Below the pieces are notes generated by a model. That model saw only the letters and a list, made by a program, of their open reading frames with translations. It was not told the DNA's origin and made no database searches. Made by a program: the position numbers and the translations under genes. A stretch of DNA of 64,000 nucleotides from Ancylobacter polymorphus (GTDB lineage: Bacteria; Pseudomonadota; Alphaproteobacteria; Rhizobiales; Xanthobacteraceae), in contig NZ_CP083242.1 of assembly GCF_022836935.1 (NCBI RefSeq), forward strand, positions 62,001-126,000, given 5' to 3'. Shown in pieces: positions 36,387-45,155 of this stretch; position 1 is the first letter of the stretch; each line of letters begins with the position of its first letter.

Positions 36387-37544
36387 TCACTTCAGCTTCG
36401 GGCACTGGTCGCCGGGATCGACGTCCTTGAAGGTCGACATGATCGAGACCGAGCCGTCGCCCTTCACCTGGCCGAGATACATGGTCAGCGGCGCGTGGCG
36501 CTGCTTGTTCATGACGATGGTGCCGCGCGGGCCTTCCACCGCGACCTCGGCCAGCGCCGGGATCACCTTGGCGGCCTCGGTCGTGCCGGCCTTTTCTACC
36601 GCCGCCTTGTAGGCGTAGACCGCTTCATACTGCGGCACCGAGAGTTCATTCGGCGTCCTCAGCTCCGCGCCGAACTTCTTCTCCATCGCGGCGAGGAAGG
36701 CCTTGTTGGCCGGGGTGTCGATATTGGTGAAGTAGGAGCCGGCGATGTAGATGCCCTCGGCATCCGGGCCCATGGACTTGGCGGTGCCCTCATCCACGGC
36801 GAGGTTGCCATAGAGCGACTTGATGCCCGCCGCGCGCAGCTGCTTGGTCAGCGTCACATTCGGCGCGCCGCCGGCGGTGGAGGTGATGATGGCGTCGGGA
36901 TTGGCGGCCTTCACCTTGGCGAGGATGGCGGTCCAGTCGGTGGCGTCCATCGGGGCGTATTCGTCGCCGACGATCTTGCCGCCGGTCTTCTCGATATATT
37001 CCTTGGTGAAGGCCAGCATGCCGCGCCCGAAAGCGTAGTCCGAGCCGATCAGGAAATAGGTCTTGGCACCTTCCTTGTTGAAGAAATCTACAATCGGGGC
37101 AACCTGCTGCTCAGGCACCCACGCATTGATATACATGTAGGGATTGCAGGAGCGCCCTTCGTAAAACGATGTGTAAATATAGGGGATTTTGCCGCGGTTG
37201 ACGATTGGCAGGCCGGCATTGCGGGCGGCCGAGGTCTCCATTGCAACGATCGCATCTACCTTTTTCTGAAAGATCAGTGAGTCATAAGCCTTCTGCGCGC
37301 CGGCCGCACCGGAGGCGTCATCGGCGACTTCGAGCACCACCTTCTTGCCGAGGATGCCCCCCTTGGCGTTGATCTCCTCAACCGCCAACTCCGAAGCCTG
37401 TACGACGGAGGGCGCGACCACCGAATTGGCGCCGGACAGGCCGACGGGGATGCCGATGGTGATGATGTCGTCGGCGGCGAGCGCCGGGCCGGCAAGCAGG
37501 CCGGTGGCGAACACGCCGGCCATCAGCAGGGAGCTACGGGACAT
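36387..37544 (-). CDS. periplasmic amide/urea-type substrate-binding protein
   Basis: A 385-residue Peripla_BP_6 protein with a clear Sec signal peptide (MSRSSLLMAGVFATGLLAGP then ALA-ADD). The mature part begins ITIGIPVGLSGANSVVAPSV and resembles the UrtA/FmdD/LivK group: EEINAKGGILGKKVVLEV, ETSAARNAGLPIV, FLIGSDYAFGRG. It should capture the ligand for the permease and ATPases encoded downstream. The start follows CCGGAG. The exact ligand (urea, short amides) is inferred from the neighbouring nitrilase and urease. Confidence 0.9.
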   Translation of the reverse strand: MSRSSLLMAGVFATGLLAGPALAADDIITIGIPVGLSGANSVVAPSVVQASELAVEEINAKGGILGKKVVLEVADDASGAAGAQKAYDSLIFQKKVDAIVAMETSAARNAGLPIVNRGKIPYIYTSFYEGRSCNPYMYINAWVPEQQVAPIVDFFNKEGAKTYFLIGSDYAFGRGMLAFTKEYIEKTGGKIVGDEYAPMDATDWTAILAKVKAANPDAIITSTAGGAPNVTLTKQLRAAGIKSLYGNLAVDEGTAKSMGPDAEGIYIAGSYFTNIDTPANKAFLAAMEKKFGAELRTPNELSVPQYEAVYAYKAAVEKAGTTEAAKVIPALAEVAVEGPRGTIVMNKQRHAPLTMYLGQVKGDGSVSIMSTFKDVDPGDQCPKLK

Positions 37545-37599
37545 AGGCTTTCTCCGGAAGGTTATGGGTTGTTCTTCGGTGGTGGAGGGCAAGCGGGGC

Positions 37600-38469
37600 T
37601 CAGTACCAGCCCCGGGAAATGTCGGAGCCGAGCATCTCGGCATAGACATCGGTGCGGCGGTCGCGCAGCACTTGGTTGAAGGCGTTCCAGTTGCGGGCGC
37701 GGCGAGCGGCGCCGAGGTCGATCTCGGCGGAGACGATTTCCTCCCCGTCGCGGCTGGCCGGGCCGGCGGCGGGCCAGCCGGTGTAGCTGATGATGAGGCT
37801 CTGCCCCTCGAAGGGCTGGCCGCGCTCGGTGCCGATGCGGTCGGCGCAGGCGATGTAGAGCGAGTTGGAATGGGCGGCGCCCATGGCGAGGATGTTGGCC
37901 ATCGCCTCGCGCCCCTCCGCCTGGCCGGGGATCGGCACCCAGTTGGTGGGCACGCAAATGATGTCGGCGCCCTGCAGTGCCTGCAGCCGGTAGGTCTCGG
38001 GGAACCAGCCATCGTAGCAGATGGCGACGCCGATCCGCCCCAGCGGGGTCTGGAACACCGGGAAGCCGTTATTGCCGGGCTCGAAGAACAGGTTCTCGTT
38101 GCCCCACAGATGCATCTTGCGATAGGTGCCGATATGCCCGTCGGGGCCGATCACCACCGCGCTGTTGTAGAGGGCCGTGCCCTCGCGCTCGGTGATGCCG
38201 GCGACGATGTGGAGGCCCCGCTCGGCGGCGATGGCCGCCCAGGCCTGGCAGGTCGGCCCGTCGGGAATGGTCTCGGCCAGCGCGAAGGCTTCCTCGCGGG
38301 TTTCGAACACATAGCCGGTATTGGCGAGTTCCGGCAGCACGATGAGCTTCGCCCCGCCATCGGCCGCGCAGGCGATGAGGCCGAGCGAATGCGCAACATT
38401 GGCGCCCGTGTCGCCGAAACGCGGTTCCATCTGGATGCAGGCGACGCGGACAAGGCTGGAAACCGGCAT
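37600..38469 (-). CDS. nitrilase-superfamily amidohydrolase
   Basis: A 289-residue carbon-nitrogen hydrolase with the Glu-Lys-Cys triad: Glu in VLPELANTGYV, Lys in YRKMHLWG, and Cys in VAICYDGWFPE. It would hydrolyse an amide, carbamoyl compound or nitrile and release ammonia. The sequence looks closer to amidase and carbamoyl-hydrolase branches than to true nitrilases, but I cannot name the substrate. First gene of the operon, 55 nt before the binding protein. The start MPVSSLVRVACIQMEP at 38469 follows GAGG; an upstream start at 38502 is less likely. Confidence 0.85.
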   Translation of the reverse strand: MPVSSLVRVACIQMEPRFGDTGANVAHSLGLIACAADGGAKLIVLPELANTGYVFETREEAFALAETIPDGPTCQAWAAIAAERGLHIVAGITEREGTALYNSAVVIGPDGHIGTYRKMHLWGNENLFFEPGNNGFPVFQTPLGRIGVAICYDGWFPETYRLQALQGADIICVPTNWVPIPGQAEGREAMANILAMGAAHSNSLYIACADRIGTERGQPFEGQSLIISYTGWPAAGPASRDGEEIVSAEIDLGAARRARNWNAFNQVLRDRRTDVYAEMLGSDISRGWY

Positions 38470-38524
38470 GGAGGCACACCTCTGCGATCGCGGCGCAAGC
38501 AACGCCTCGGTCGAATAGCCCTAG

Positions 38525-38544
38525 ACGCAGGTTCTCACCTGCGT
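38525..38544 (-). terminator. leader hairpin (possible attenuator) before the nitrilase operon
   Basis: Eight-bp perfect stem ACGCAGGT / ACCTGCGT with a 4-nt loop, 56 nt before the nitrilase start. No U-tract follows, so its strength as a terminator is uncertain. Confidence 0.5.
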
Positions 38545-38571
38545 TGAGTGGCCAATTTTGGGGGATTTTCT

Positions 38572-38605
38572 CAGCAATACTGCTGATGGCGCATCATTGT
38601 TGATG
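38572..38605 (-). promoter_or_regulatory. tandem hexaloop hairpins, candidate ANTAR target in the operon leader
   Basis: In the RNA (minus strand), CAUC-AACAAU-GAUG (38592-38605) and CAGC-AGUAUU-GCUG (38572-38585) are two 4-bp hairpins with 6-nt loops separated by 6 nt. A stronger hairpin lies 27 nt downstream. ANTAR proteins bind two such hexaloop hairpins, usually with A at loop position 1 and G at position 4. Position 1 fits in both loops; position 4 is A in both. Confidence 0.45.
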
Positions 38606-38637
38606 ACGTCCGCGTCGTCAATTTCATTGCTGACTTA

Positions 38638-38643
38638 ATTATA
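38638..38643 (-). promoter_or_regulatory. candidate -10 of the nitrilase operon
   Basis: TATAAT on the minus strand in an AT-rich stretch (38620-38700) that stands out from the GC-rich surroundings. No good -35 is present at the right spacing. It would start a leader of about 160 nt containing all three hairpins. Confidence 0.45.
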
Positions 38644-38996
38644 AGCATATCAATGCAAATAAATTGTGCGTTTGTGATATTTTCGCTCACGTTAGATGCA
38701 GTACGATGACTGCGTGACCGAAGCCCACCTGAGCTGAAGGGCCGCCACGCTTCTGCGCATCTAGCCGCGATAAGGTGGGAATAAGCGGAGACAGGCCCCG
38801 CCAGGGAACTGCCATGGCTTTCGGCCCGCTGCCGAAGAGCGCGATGGACTAAACCGAAACTGCTCTCGAGCGCCCGCCCAAGGGATGATCCACGCGATCG
38901 ATGATGGTGAGGCGCGTCAACCAAAGTCGGCGCGCCGTTGCTCCGAAGGGGCGTTCAAGCGTCCGCCGCGCTACGCCGCTGGCATCGTGAGCATTG
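38644..38996. other. intergenic stretch upstream of the operon promoter
   Basis: About 350 nt without a supported gene. The left part is AT-rich promoter DNA with a GTGA-N9-TCAC half-palindrome (near 38673-38690). The right part looks like non-coding or decayed sequence. Confidence 0.4.
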
Positions 38997-39662
38997 CTAA
39001 GCAGTAACGGTGGCTTCCCTTTGCGTTTGCAACTGCACCAATCGCGCAACATCCCTGCGGAGGTGCCGCAGCTCCGGCCACGGGAAATCCCGCCCCTCAG
39101 CGCCATCGGCTCCGATTGCGATCAGAACGTCAAGTTTTGCTGAGAGGCCACGCAGAGACGTCGCGTCTGCGGCAAAGAGCATTGCAGTCAGTCGCTCTTC
39201 ATCGGCGGAGGCCGCCGCCTCTTCCTGCCGGGCGACGGAGTAGCCGATGGCGCGATCCGCGTCGTCCCAACGGTGCTGATGTATGCGCAGGGCGGTTGCG
39301 ACTTCATCGCGCCGAACACACAGCGACGGCAGACCGGCCGCAAGCTCGTCGAACTGCCGCAGGGAGTTGATGCGCACCGGTGACGGCAGTTCGGCTGCAG
39401 CCAGAACCACCTGCGGAAAGCCGATCGTCCGCGCGAGTTCGGACTCCAGACGTTGCTGTTTCCGGCACAGAGCGAGCGTGCGCCGATGCGCTGCGCGCCA
39501 CGCCTTCCACGCACCGATGGCGGCATCTGTCGTGCCGCCATCCTGCGGTGCGGCTGCAGCCGAACTGTTGAAGGAAGAGCCGCCGACCATCGCGAGGGCG
39601 GCAGAGAGAAGGTCCCTCCGGGATGGTCGGGACAGACTCATGCTAATCTCAGAATCAGCCAT
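38997..39662 (-). CDS. hypothetical protein with twin-arginine-like signal
   Basis: A 221-residue protein. The N-terminus has a Tat-like motif (PSRRDLLSAALAMVGG) and an Ala-rich cleavage region. The rest is helical and charged, with no domain I recognise. The ATG at 39662 follows GGAG with 8-nt spacing; an internal ATG at 39641 is possible. Similar proteins accompany phage or integrative-element genes in rhizobia, but I cannot assign a function. Confidence 0.6.
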   Translation of the reverse strand: MADSEISMSLSRPSRRDLLSAALAMVGGSSFNSSAAAAPQDGGTTDAAIGAWKAWRAAHRRTLALCRKQQRLESELARTIGFPQVVLAAAELPSPVRINSLRQFDELAAGLPSLCVRRDEVATALRIHQHRWDDADRAIGYSVARQEEAAASADEERLTAMLFAADATSLRGLSAKLDVLIAIGADGAEGRDFPWPELRHLRRDVARLVQLQTQREATVTA

Positions 39663-39799
39663 GATCCGAGCTCCACGCAGCTTGGTTGTGGTCAGGCCGG
39701 ATACGTGGGGCAAACACGTGTCCGGCCGCCTAAGGCGCAGAAGGATAGCGACGACATGAATCAACAGCAATCAAAAATCACTACAGTGTCGTGATTCAT

Positions 39800-40036
39800 A
39801 TGAATGCTGCGCAATGCAAAATGGCTCGCGCCGCTCTCGGTTTGGGCGTGCGCGATTTGGCGAACCAGGCTGCCGTTTCCACACAAACCGTGACCCGTTT
39901 CGAACGCGGCGAGGCATTGAAAGCGACAACAGTTGAGCGTCTTCAGGCGGCGCTCGAAGCCGCCGGCATTGAGTTCATTCCGGAAAACGGCGGCGGCGCC
40001 GGTGTGCGCTTCCGCAAGCCGTCAGCGCCGGAATAG
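39800..40036 (+). CDS. XRE-family helix-turn-helix regulator (78 aa)
   Basis: Small DNA-binding protein with one HTH_3 domain: CKMARAALGLGVRDLANQAA, VSTQTVTRFERGEA, then TTVERLQAALEAAGIEFIPEN and the typical end GVRFRKP. The tail pattern is common in stand-alone rhizobial XRE proteins. The ATG at 39800 is preferred over a GTG at 39791. It is divergent from the Tat-signal gene. Confidence 0.85.
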   Translation: MNAAQCKMARAALGLGVRDLANQAAVSTQTVTRFERGEALKATTVERLQAALEAAGIEFIPENGGGAGVRFRKPSAPE

Positions 40037-40327
40037 GCCTCACTTACCGCAACTCCTGTGCAAGATCGCTGCGGCTTCAACGCGGTTTGGCCGCTGTTCT
40101 TTTGCAGCTTATCCGCGACGGGATAGCTGGTCCTACGCGGTTTGGTTGCGCCTCACCGACAGCGGCTTCGCGTCAAGCGAGGCTATGCGCGGCGAGCTCG
40201 CGGTGCATTTGGCGGCCCCTGCAGCAGTCTGGCAGCGCATTTCTGGAGAGCTTGACGAACAGCTGGTAGCGCTCGGCGCCTATGGAGCGTTTTCTGCAGC
40301 TCTGTCATAGTATCGCAGCGATGTGAC

Positions 40328-40492
40328 GTGATCTCGTTTATTCCCGACGGAGCGAGGGAGCTTGATGGCAGGATAAAAGCGCACACATTGCGCGGCGGTC
40401 GGGTGGTTTTGTTTACAGGATATTTTCTAGATCTCGACACATTGCGACGCTGGACAGAAATGTTCCGGCTTCGCGAGGGTCCTGTTGGCTGA
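40328..40492 (+). CDS. possible small protein or gene tail (54 aa)
   Basis: The frame from a GTG reads VISFIPDGARELDGRI and continues LRGGRVVLFTGYFLDLDTLRRW to a TGA. The composition is protein-like, but there is no ribosome site and the frame is open upstream, so it may be the end of a decayed gene. No family recognised. The surrounding 40037-40667 holds nothing else I can support. Confidence 0.3.
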   Translation: MISFIPDGARELDGRIKAHTLRGGRVVLFTGYFLDLDTLRRWTEMFRLREGPVG

Positions 40493-40667
40493 ATGACTAG
40501 CCGCACATTGTCATCGTCTGATGACCACGTGAAGGCCATCACCCCTCGGTTTCGGATCGCGGTGCCTGCCACTTCTGGATCGTGGCGGAGAGAAGGGCTT
40601 CTCGGCAGAACCGCCGCCCCTGATCGAGGCGAGTCGCCTCTCCACAACGTGCCTGCACTGACCGCCG

Positions 40668-41126
40668 ATGCCCCGTACGAGCTTCGCGCGCATGTTGGTG
40701 AAGTTCTGCCAGCAGCGTGCCACGACCGTCCTGTCGCCTCGCGACGCCGACCTGTTCCAGAACTGGCTTCTCGATCTCCTCGCCGCGCGCATGCCACCGC
40801 CCCTGACGGAGCGCGACTATGACTGGCACGCGATCGCTCACGCCTCCGGTGTGGATCACGCCGATCTGCAGCGAGCCGGCTCCGTGCTTGCGCCCGGCCT
40901 TGATTCGCTGCGCCGTGAGTTGGCGCGCCGCGGCCACGTCACGGTGAAGCGTGCCACGGCGCGCCGCACACCACCTAGTTCGGAGCGGGGTACGCAGCCT
41001 CGTGGCGCGGACCAGCCGGAAGCTATGCCACGTCGACGCGGCCCTCGGGCAAAGCCGATCGTCGAGTTCCCTGAGAGCGACGGGCGGCCCTGGACCGACC
41101 CTCCCACATTCGCCGATGCGCTCGAT
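40668..41126 (+). pseudogene. N-terminal part of an integrase-like island protein, cut by IS21
   Basis: The frame opens MPRTSFARMLVKFCQQRATT and reaches PIVEFPESDGRPWTDPPTF before entering the IS at 41127 and stopping at 41132. N-termini of this type (ATTVLSPRDADLFQNWLLDL, then a linker with a WxDPxxFxxALD-like block) belong to long proteins annotated as integrases in rhizobial islands. The catalytic part is missing here. Confidence 0.5.
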
Positions 41127-41239
41127 TGTTGATTTCCACTGAGATCTGACCCTGCAGGAGCGGATTTTTCCATCGAGAAGTGACCCATGTTTTCACCACG
41201 TCTCACGCGGCACACGCGGGGGACAGCGGAGTGATCGAC

Positions 41240-42769
41240 ATGGAGTTATTGAGCGTCATCCGACGCTGGCATCATAGGGATCGTAGCTCGATCCGGGAGA
41301 TATCCCGCCGCACCGGGCTCTCACGGAACACCGTGCGTAAGTACCTGCGAGCGGACAGCGTCGAACCCCGGTTTCACGTTCCGGACCGGCCGAGCAAGCT
41401 CGATCCCTATGCCGACAAGCTCGCGGCGATGCTGCGGGTGGAGAGCGGCAAGTCGCGCAAGCACAAGCGCACCGTCAAGCAGTTGCACGCCGATCTCGTG
41501 ACGTTGGGCTATGAGGGCTCCTACAATCGGGTGGCGGCCTTTGCCCGCGACTGGAAGGCCGCCCGGTTGCGCGAGCAGCAGACCAGCGGCCGCGGCACCT
41601 TCGTGCCGCTGGCCTTTGTGCCCGGAGAGGCGTTCCAGTTCGACTGGTCTGAGGACTGGGCGATCATCGCCGGCGAGCGCACCAAGCTGCAGGTCGCTCA
41701 CGTCAAGCTGTCCTACAGCCGCGCCTTCACTCTGCGAGCCTACCCGCAGCAGACCCACGAGATGCTGTTCGACGCCCATAACCACGCCTTCCGGGTACTG
41801 GGCGGCGTGCCGCGGCGGGGGATTTACGACAACATGCGAACGGCCGTCGACAAGGTCGGCCGGGGCAAGGAGCGCCAGGTCAACATCCGCTTCTCGGCCA
41901 TGGTCAGCCACTTCCTGTTCGAGGCGGAGTTCTGCAACCCGGCCTCCGGCTGGGAGAAGGGGCAGATCGAGAAGAACGTACAGGATGCCCGTCATCGGCT
42001 CTGGCAACCCATACCGAACGTCCCCTCGCTGGAGGCCTTGAACGAGTGGCTCGAGACCCGGTGCCGGGAGCTGTGGTCGCAGGCCGGGCACGGCTCGCAA
42101 CCCGGCTCGATCGCCGATGTGTGGGCTGAGGAGATCCGCCACCTGATGCCGATGCCGCGGCCGTTCGACGGCTTCGTCGAACACGCCAAGCGCGTTTCCC
42201 CGACCTGCCTCGTCCACCTCGAGCGCAATCGCTACAGCGTGCCGGCCTCCTTCGCCAACCGCCCGGTGAGCTTGCGTGTCTATCCCGACCGGATCGTTGT
42301 GGTCGCTGAGGGACAGGCCATCTGTGAGCATGGTCGGGTGTTCGCTCGCTCCCATGATCGCCAGAGCCGGACCGTCTATGACTGGCGGCATTATCTGGCC
42401 GTGGTCCAGCGCAAGCCCGGCGCATTGCGCAACGGCGCACCGTTCGCCGAGATGCCGCCGGCGTTCCGATCCTTGCAGCAGCATCTGCTCAAGCGGCCGG
42501 GCGGTGACCGCGAGATGGTGGAGATCCTGTCCCTGGTCCTCCAGCATGACGAGCAGGTCGTGCTCACGGCCGTCGAACTCGCGCTGCAAGCAGGCGTGCC
42601 GACCAAGACCCACATCCTCAATCTGCTGCACCGCCTGATCGACGGTACACCGCTGAGCACGCCGACGATCCCAGCTCCTGGCGCCCTTACGCTGACCACC
42701 GAGCCTCAAGCCAATGTCGAACGCTATGACGCCCTCCGCAGGGCCAGGGAGGCGCGCCATGCGTCATGA
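41240..42769 (+). CDS. istA: IS21 transposase IstA
   Basis: A 509-residue DDE (rve) transposase. The N-terminal HTH ([20 protein letters not shown]) is followed by the integrase core, with Asp in FQFDWSEDW, Asp in [12 protein letters not shown], and Glu in the [11 protein letters not shown] block. The start at 41240 ([10 protein letters not shown]) follows GGAG; earlier in-frame starts at 41180 and 41231 are possible. It overlaps istB by 11 nt. Confidence 0.92.
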   Translation: MELLSVIRRWHHRDRSSIREISRRTGLSRNTVRKYLRADSVEPRFHVPDRPSKLDPYADKLAAMLRVESGKSRKHKRTVKQLHADLVTLGYEGSYNRVAAFARDWKAARLREQQTSGRGTFVPLAFVPGEAFQFDWSEDWAIIAGERTKLQVAHVKLSYSRAFTLRAYPQQTHEMLFDAHNHAFRVLGGVPRRGIYDNMRTAVDKVGRGKERQVNIRFSAMVSHFLFEAEFCNPASGWEKGQIEKNVQDARHRLWQPIPNVPSLEALNEWLETRCRELWSQAGHGSQPGSIADVWAEEIRHLMPMPRPFDGFVEHAKRVSPTCLVHLERNRYSVPASFANRPVSLRVYPDRIVVVAEGQAICEHGRVFARSHDRQSRTVYDWRHYLAVVQRKPGALRNGAPFAEMPPAFRSLQQHLLKRPGGDREMVEILSLVLQHDEQVVLTAVELALQAGVPTKTHILNLLHRLIDGTPLSTPTIPAPGALTLTTEPQANVERYDALRRAREARHAS

Positions 42770-43553
42770 TCCGGCCAGCGGAGCCCTCGTCATTATGCTG
42801 AGAAGCCTCAAGATGCACGGCATGGCGCAAGCCGCTGCCGAACTCATCGAACAGGGGTCTCCCGCCTTCGAGACCGCCATGCCGATCCTCTCACAGCTCC
42901 TGAAGGCAGAGACCGCCGAGCGGGAGGTGCGCTCGACCGCCTATCAGCTCAAGGCCGCCCGCTTCCCGGCCTATCGCGACCTCGCCGGCTTCGACTTCAC
43001 CAGCAGCGAGGTCAATGAGGCGCTCGTGCGCCAACTCCATCGCTGCGAGTTCCTCGACGACGCGCACAACGTCGTCCTGATCGGTGGTCCCGGTACCGGC
43101 AAGACCCACATCGCCACGGCTCTCGGCGTCCACGCCGTCGAGCATCATCACAGGCGGGTCCGCTTCTTCTCTACCGTCGAGCTCGTCAACGCTCTCGAAC
43201 AGGAGAAGGCCCAAGGCAAAGCGGGTCAGATCGCCGGTCGGCTCCTCCATGCCGACCTCGTCATCCTCGACGAGCTCGGCTACCTGCCGTTCAGCACCTC
43301 GGGCGGCGCCTTGCTGTTCCACCTGCTGAGCAAGCTCTATGAGCGCACCAGCGTGATCATCACCACCAATCTCAGCTTCTCCGAATGGGCTGCCGTCTTC
43401 GGCGATGCCAAGATGACCACGGCCCTGCTCGACCGGCTCACCCATCACTGCCATATCCTCGAGACCGGCAATGACAGCTTCCGCTTCAAGAGCAGCTCGG
43501 CAAAGCCACCCAAACCCACCAGGGAGAAGCCGCGAAACTTGACCGCAACCTAA
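42759..43553 (+). CDS. istB: IS21 helper ATPase IstB
   Basis: A 264-residue AAA+ ATPase that assembles on DNA and stimulates IstA. Walker A is [14 protein letters not shown], Walker [12 protein letters not shown], sensor [11 protein letters not shown], and the end [18 protein letters not shown] is the family tail. The ATG at 42759 follows AGGGAGG. Confidence 0.93.
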   Translation: MRHDPASGALVIMLRSLKMHGMAQAAAELIEQGSPAFETAMPILSQLLKAETAEREVRSTAYQLKAARFPAYRDLAGFDFTSSEVNEALVRQLHRCEFLDDAHNVVLIGGPGTGKTHIATALGVHAVEHHHRRVRFFSTVELVNALEQEKAQGKAGQIAGRLLHADLVILDELGYLPFSTSGGALLFHLLSKLYERTSVIITTNLSFSEWAAVFGDAKMTTALLDRLTHHCHILETGNDSFRFKSSSAKPPKPTREKPRNLTAT

Positions 43554-43624
43554 CCCCAAGACCACCATCAGCCCGGGTCACTTCTCACTGGAAATCCAGG
43601 GTCACTTCTCAACGGAAATCAACA

Positions 43625-44730
43625 CCCGGGACGAACTGGAGCGCACCGCCGACCTGCTCGCCGCGCCCGTAGCCAAGGCGCTGCTCGGCAAGGCGGTGCT
43701 GCCGGACGAGCATCCCCATACCACCGGCGGCATCGGCATGCTCGGGACGCTGCCCTCGCAGGAGGCGATGGAGCGTTGCGACACGCTGCTGATCGTCGGC
43801 TCGACCTTCCCCTATATCGAGTATTACCCGAAGCCCGGCCAGGCCAGGGGCGTGCAGATCGACCGCGATGGCCAGCGCATCGGGCTGCGCTACCCGGTCG
43901 AGGTCGGCCTGGTCGGCGATGCCGGAGAGACTCTGCGTCTGCTCAATGAGCGGCTGACCCGCAAGGCCGACCGCAGCTTCCTTGAGGAGGCGCAGGCCGG
44001 CATGGCGCGCTGGCGCGAGATGATGGCGACCTCCGAGGCCAAGACCGAGCTGCCGCTGAAGCCCCAGCTGGTTGCCCGCGCGTTCGGCCGGCAGCTGCCA
44101 GACGATGCTGTGCTGGTCACCGATTCCGGACAGAACACCGAGCTCGCCGCCCGCCATATCGACATGCGCGAGGGCCAGGCCTTCGGCGTCTCCGGCTCGC
44201 TTGCCTCCATGGCCTGCGGGCTGCCCTATGCCATCGCCGCCGGCTTCGCTTTTCCCGGCCGGCCGGTCTTCGCGGTGGTGGGCGATGGCGGGCTCGCCAT
44301 GCAGCTCGGCGAGTTCTCCACCGCCGTACGCTATCGTATCCCGCTGAAGATGCTGGTGATCAAGAACAACATGCTGAACCAGATCGCGTGGGAGCAGATG
44401 ATGTTCCTCGGCAATCCGCAGTTCGGCTGCGAATTGCAGCCGATCGACTTTGCCATGGCCGCCGAGGCGATGGGCGGCATCGGCTATTCGATCACTAATC
44501 CCGAGCACGTCGAGGACGTGCTGGAGCGCGCCTTCGCCGCTGAGGGGCCGGTGCTGATCGAGGCGGTTGTTGACGCCGCCGAGCCGATGATGCCGCCCAA
44601 GATGCCCGCGGACTATGCGCAGAACTTCCGCAAGGCGCTGCCGCAAACGCCCGGACGCGAGCAGATCGAGGCGGCGATCGCCGAGGAGCCGCTGAAGACC
44701 ATGATCGAGGCGGGGAACCAGCATGAGTGA
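43625..44730 (+). pseudogene. PoxB-like thiamine pyrophosphate enzyme, N-terminus removed by IS21
   Basis: About 367 residues of the middle and TPP-binding domains remain. These show HTTGGIGMLGTLPSQEAME and CDTLLIVGSTFPYIEYYPK, the TPP motif GDGGLAMQLGEFSTAVRY through NN, and ELQPIDFAMAAEAMG. About 190 N-terminal residues are absent: the frame comes straight out of the IS right end with no start before an internal Met at 43696. The family decarboxylates 2-oxo acids (pyruvate oxidase and relatives). Without the PYR domain the product would be inactive. Its end overlaps the next gene by 8 nt. Confidence 0.8.
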
Positions 44731-44974
44731 GCGCTGGGACATGAACCTGTCGGAGCCGGTCAGCTTCCACAAGGACGGCGAGGCGCGGACGCTTCGCACG
44801 CTGGATGATGCGCGCGGCCTGCTTTCGGCCCACGAGCCGAGCGAAGGCGACCGCGAGCTATGCCAGGCGGCGGTGACGACGGTGACCAAGGCGGCCTCGT
44901 CTGGCCAGCCGTCCGATCGTGAGATGGCTACGGAGCAGATGCGGATACTGCTCCGCTCGCTCGGCTGGATCTGA
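44723..44974 (+). CDS. DUF982-like small protein (83 aa)
   Basis: An 83-residue protein, MSERWDMNLSEPVSFHKDG, then RTLRTLDDARGLLSAH and a helical C-terminus. It resembles DUF982, short proteins found almost only in Hyphomicrobiales, but similarity is moderate. It overlaps the PoxB-like fragment by 8 nt and was probably cotranscribed with it. Function unknown. Confidence 0.55.
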   Translation: MSERWDMNLSEPVSFHKDGEARTLRTLDDARGLLSAHEPSEGDRELCQAAVTTVTKAASSGQPSDREMATEQMRILLRSLGWI

Positions 44975-45013
44975 AGAAACAGTCCGGGCCATCGCCTTAC
45001 CGAGGAGACCGAC

Positions 45014-45154
45014 ATGACACTGTCCGTCATCGCGTTGAATTGCACCCTCAAACGCGGCGAGGAGCCTTCTTCATCCGAGAAGCTTCTACGCGAGGCGCTG
45101 ACCGAATTCGGCAAGCTCGGTGTCGCCGGCGAGGTCGTCCGCGTCGCCGATCTA
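45014..45154 (+). pseudogene. N-terminal fragment of a flavodoxin / NADPH-dependent FMN reductase family gene
   Basis: Starts MTLSVIALNCTLKRG, then EPSSSEKLLREAL and VAGEVVRVAD, the first beta-alpha-beta unit of flavodoxin-fold reductases. An IS5-family element cuts it at the CTAG target. Beyond the element the sequence does not continue as the expected protein. Confidence 0.65.
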
Positions 45155-45155
45155 G

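Larger units (their letters stand above)
41127..43624. mobile_element. IS21-family insertion sequence (istA-istB)
   Basis: 2.5 kb with outer inverted repeats beginning TGTTGATTTCC at both ends and additional inner copies of GAGAAGTGACCC, the multiple-repeat ends typical of IS21. The flanks differ (CTCGAT left, CCCGGG right) and the outside genes are unrelated, so no target duplication remains. Both genes are intact. Confidence 0.9.

Noticed and set aside
36387..38012. N-terminal extension of the amide-binding protein to 541 residues
   Set aside because: The extension is out-of-frame nitrilase sequence. The signal peptide and ribosome site place the start at 37544.
38673..38690. CRP-like site GTGA-N9-TCAC upstream of the nitrilase operon
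   Set aside because: The spacing is 9 nt between half-sites, not the N6 of TGTGA-N6-TCACA, so it is not a convincing CRP site.
43696..44730. Intact TPP enzyme starting at the internal Met
   Set aside because: PoxB-type enzymes need the N-terminal PYR domain, which is missing, and the frame comes directly out of the IS21 end.
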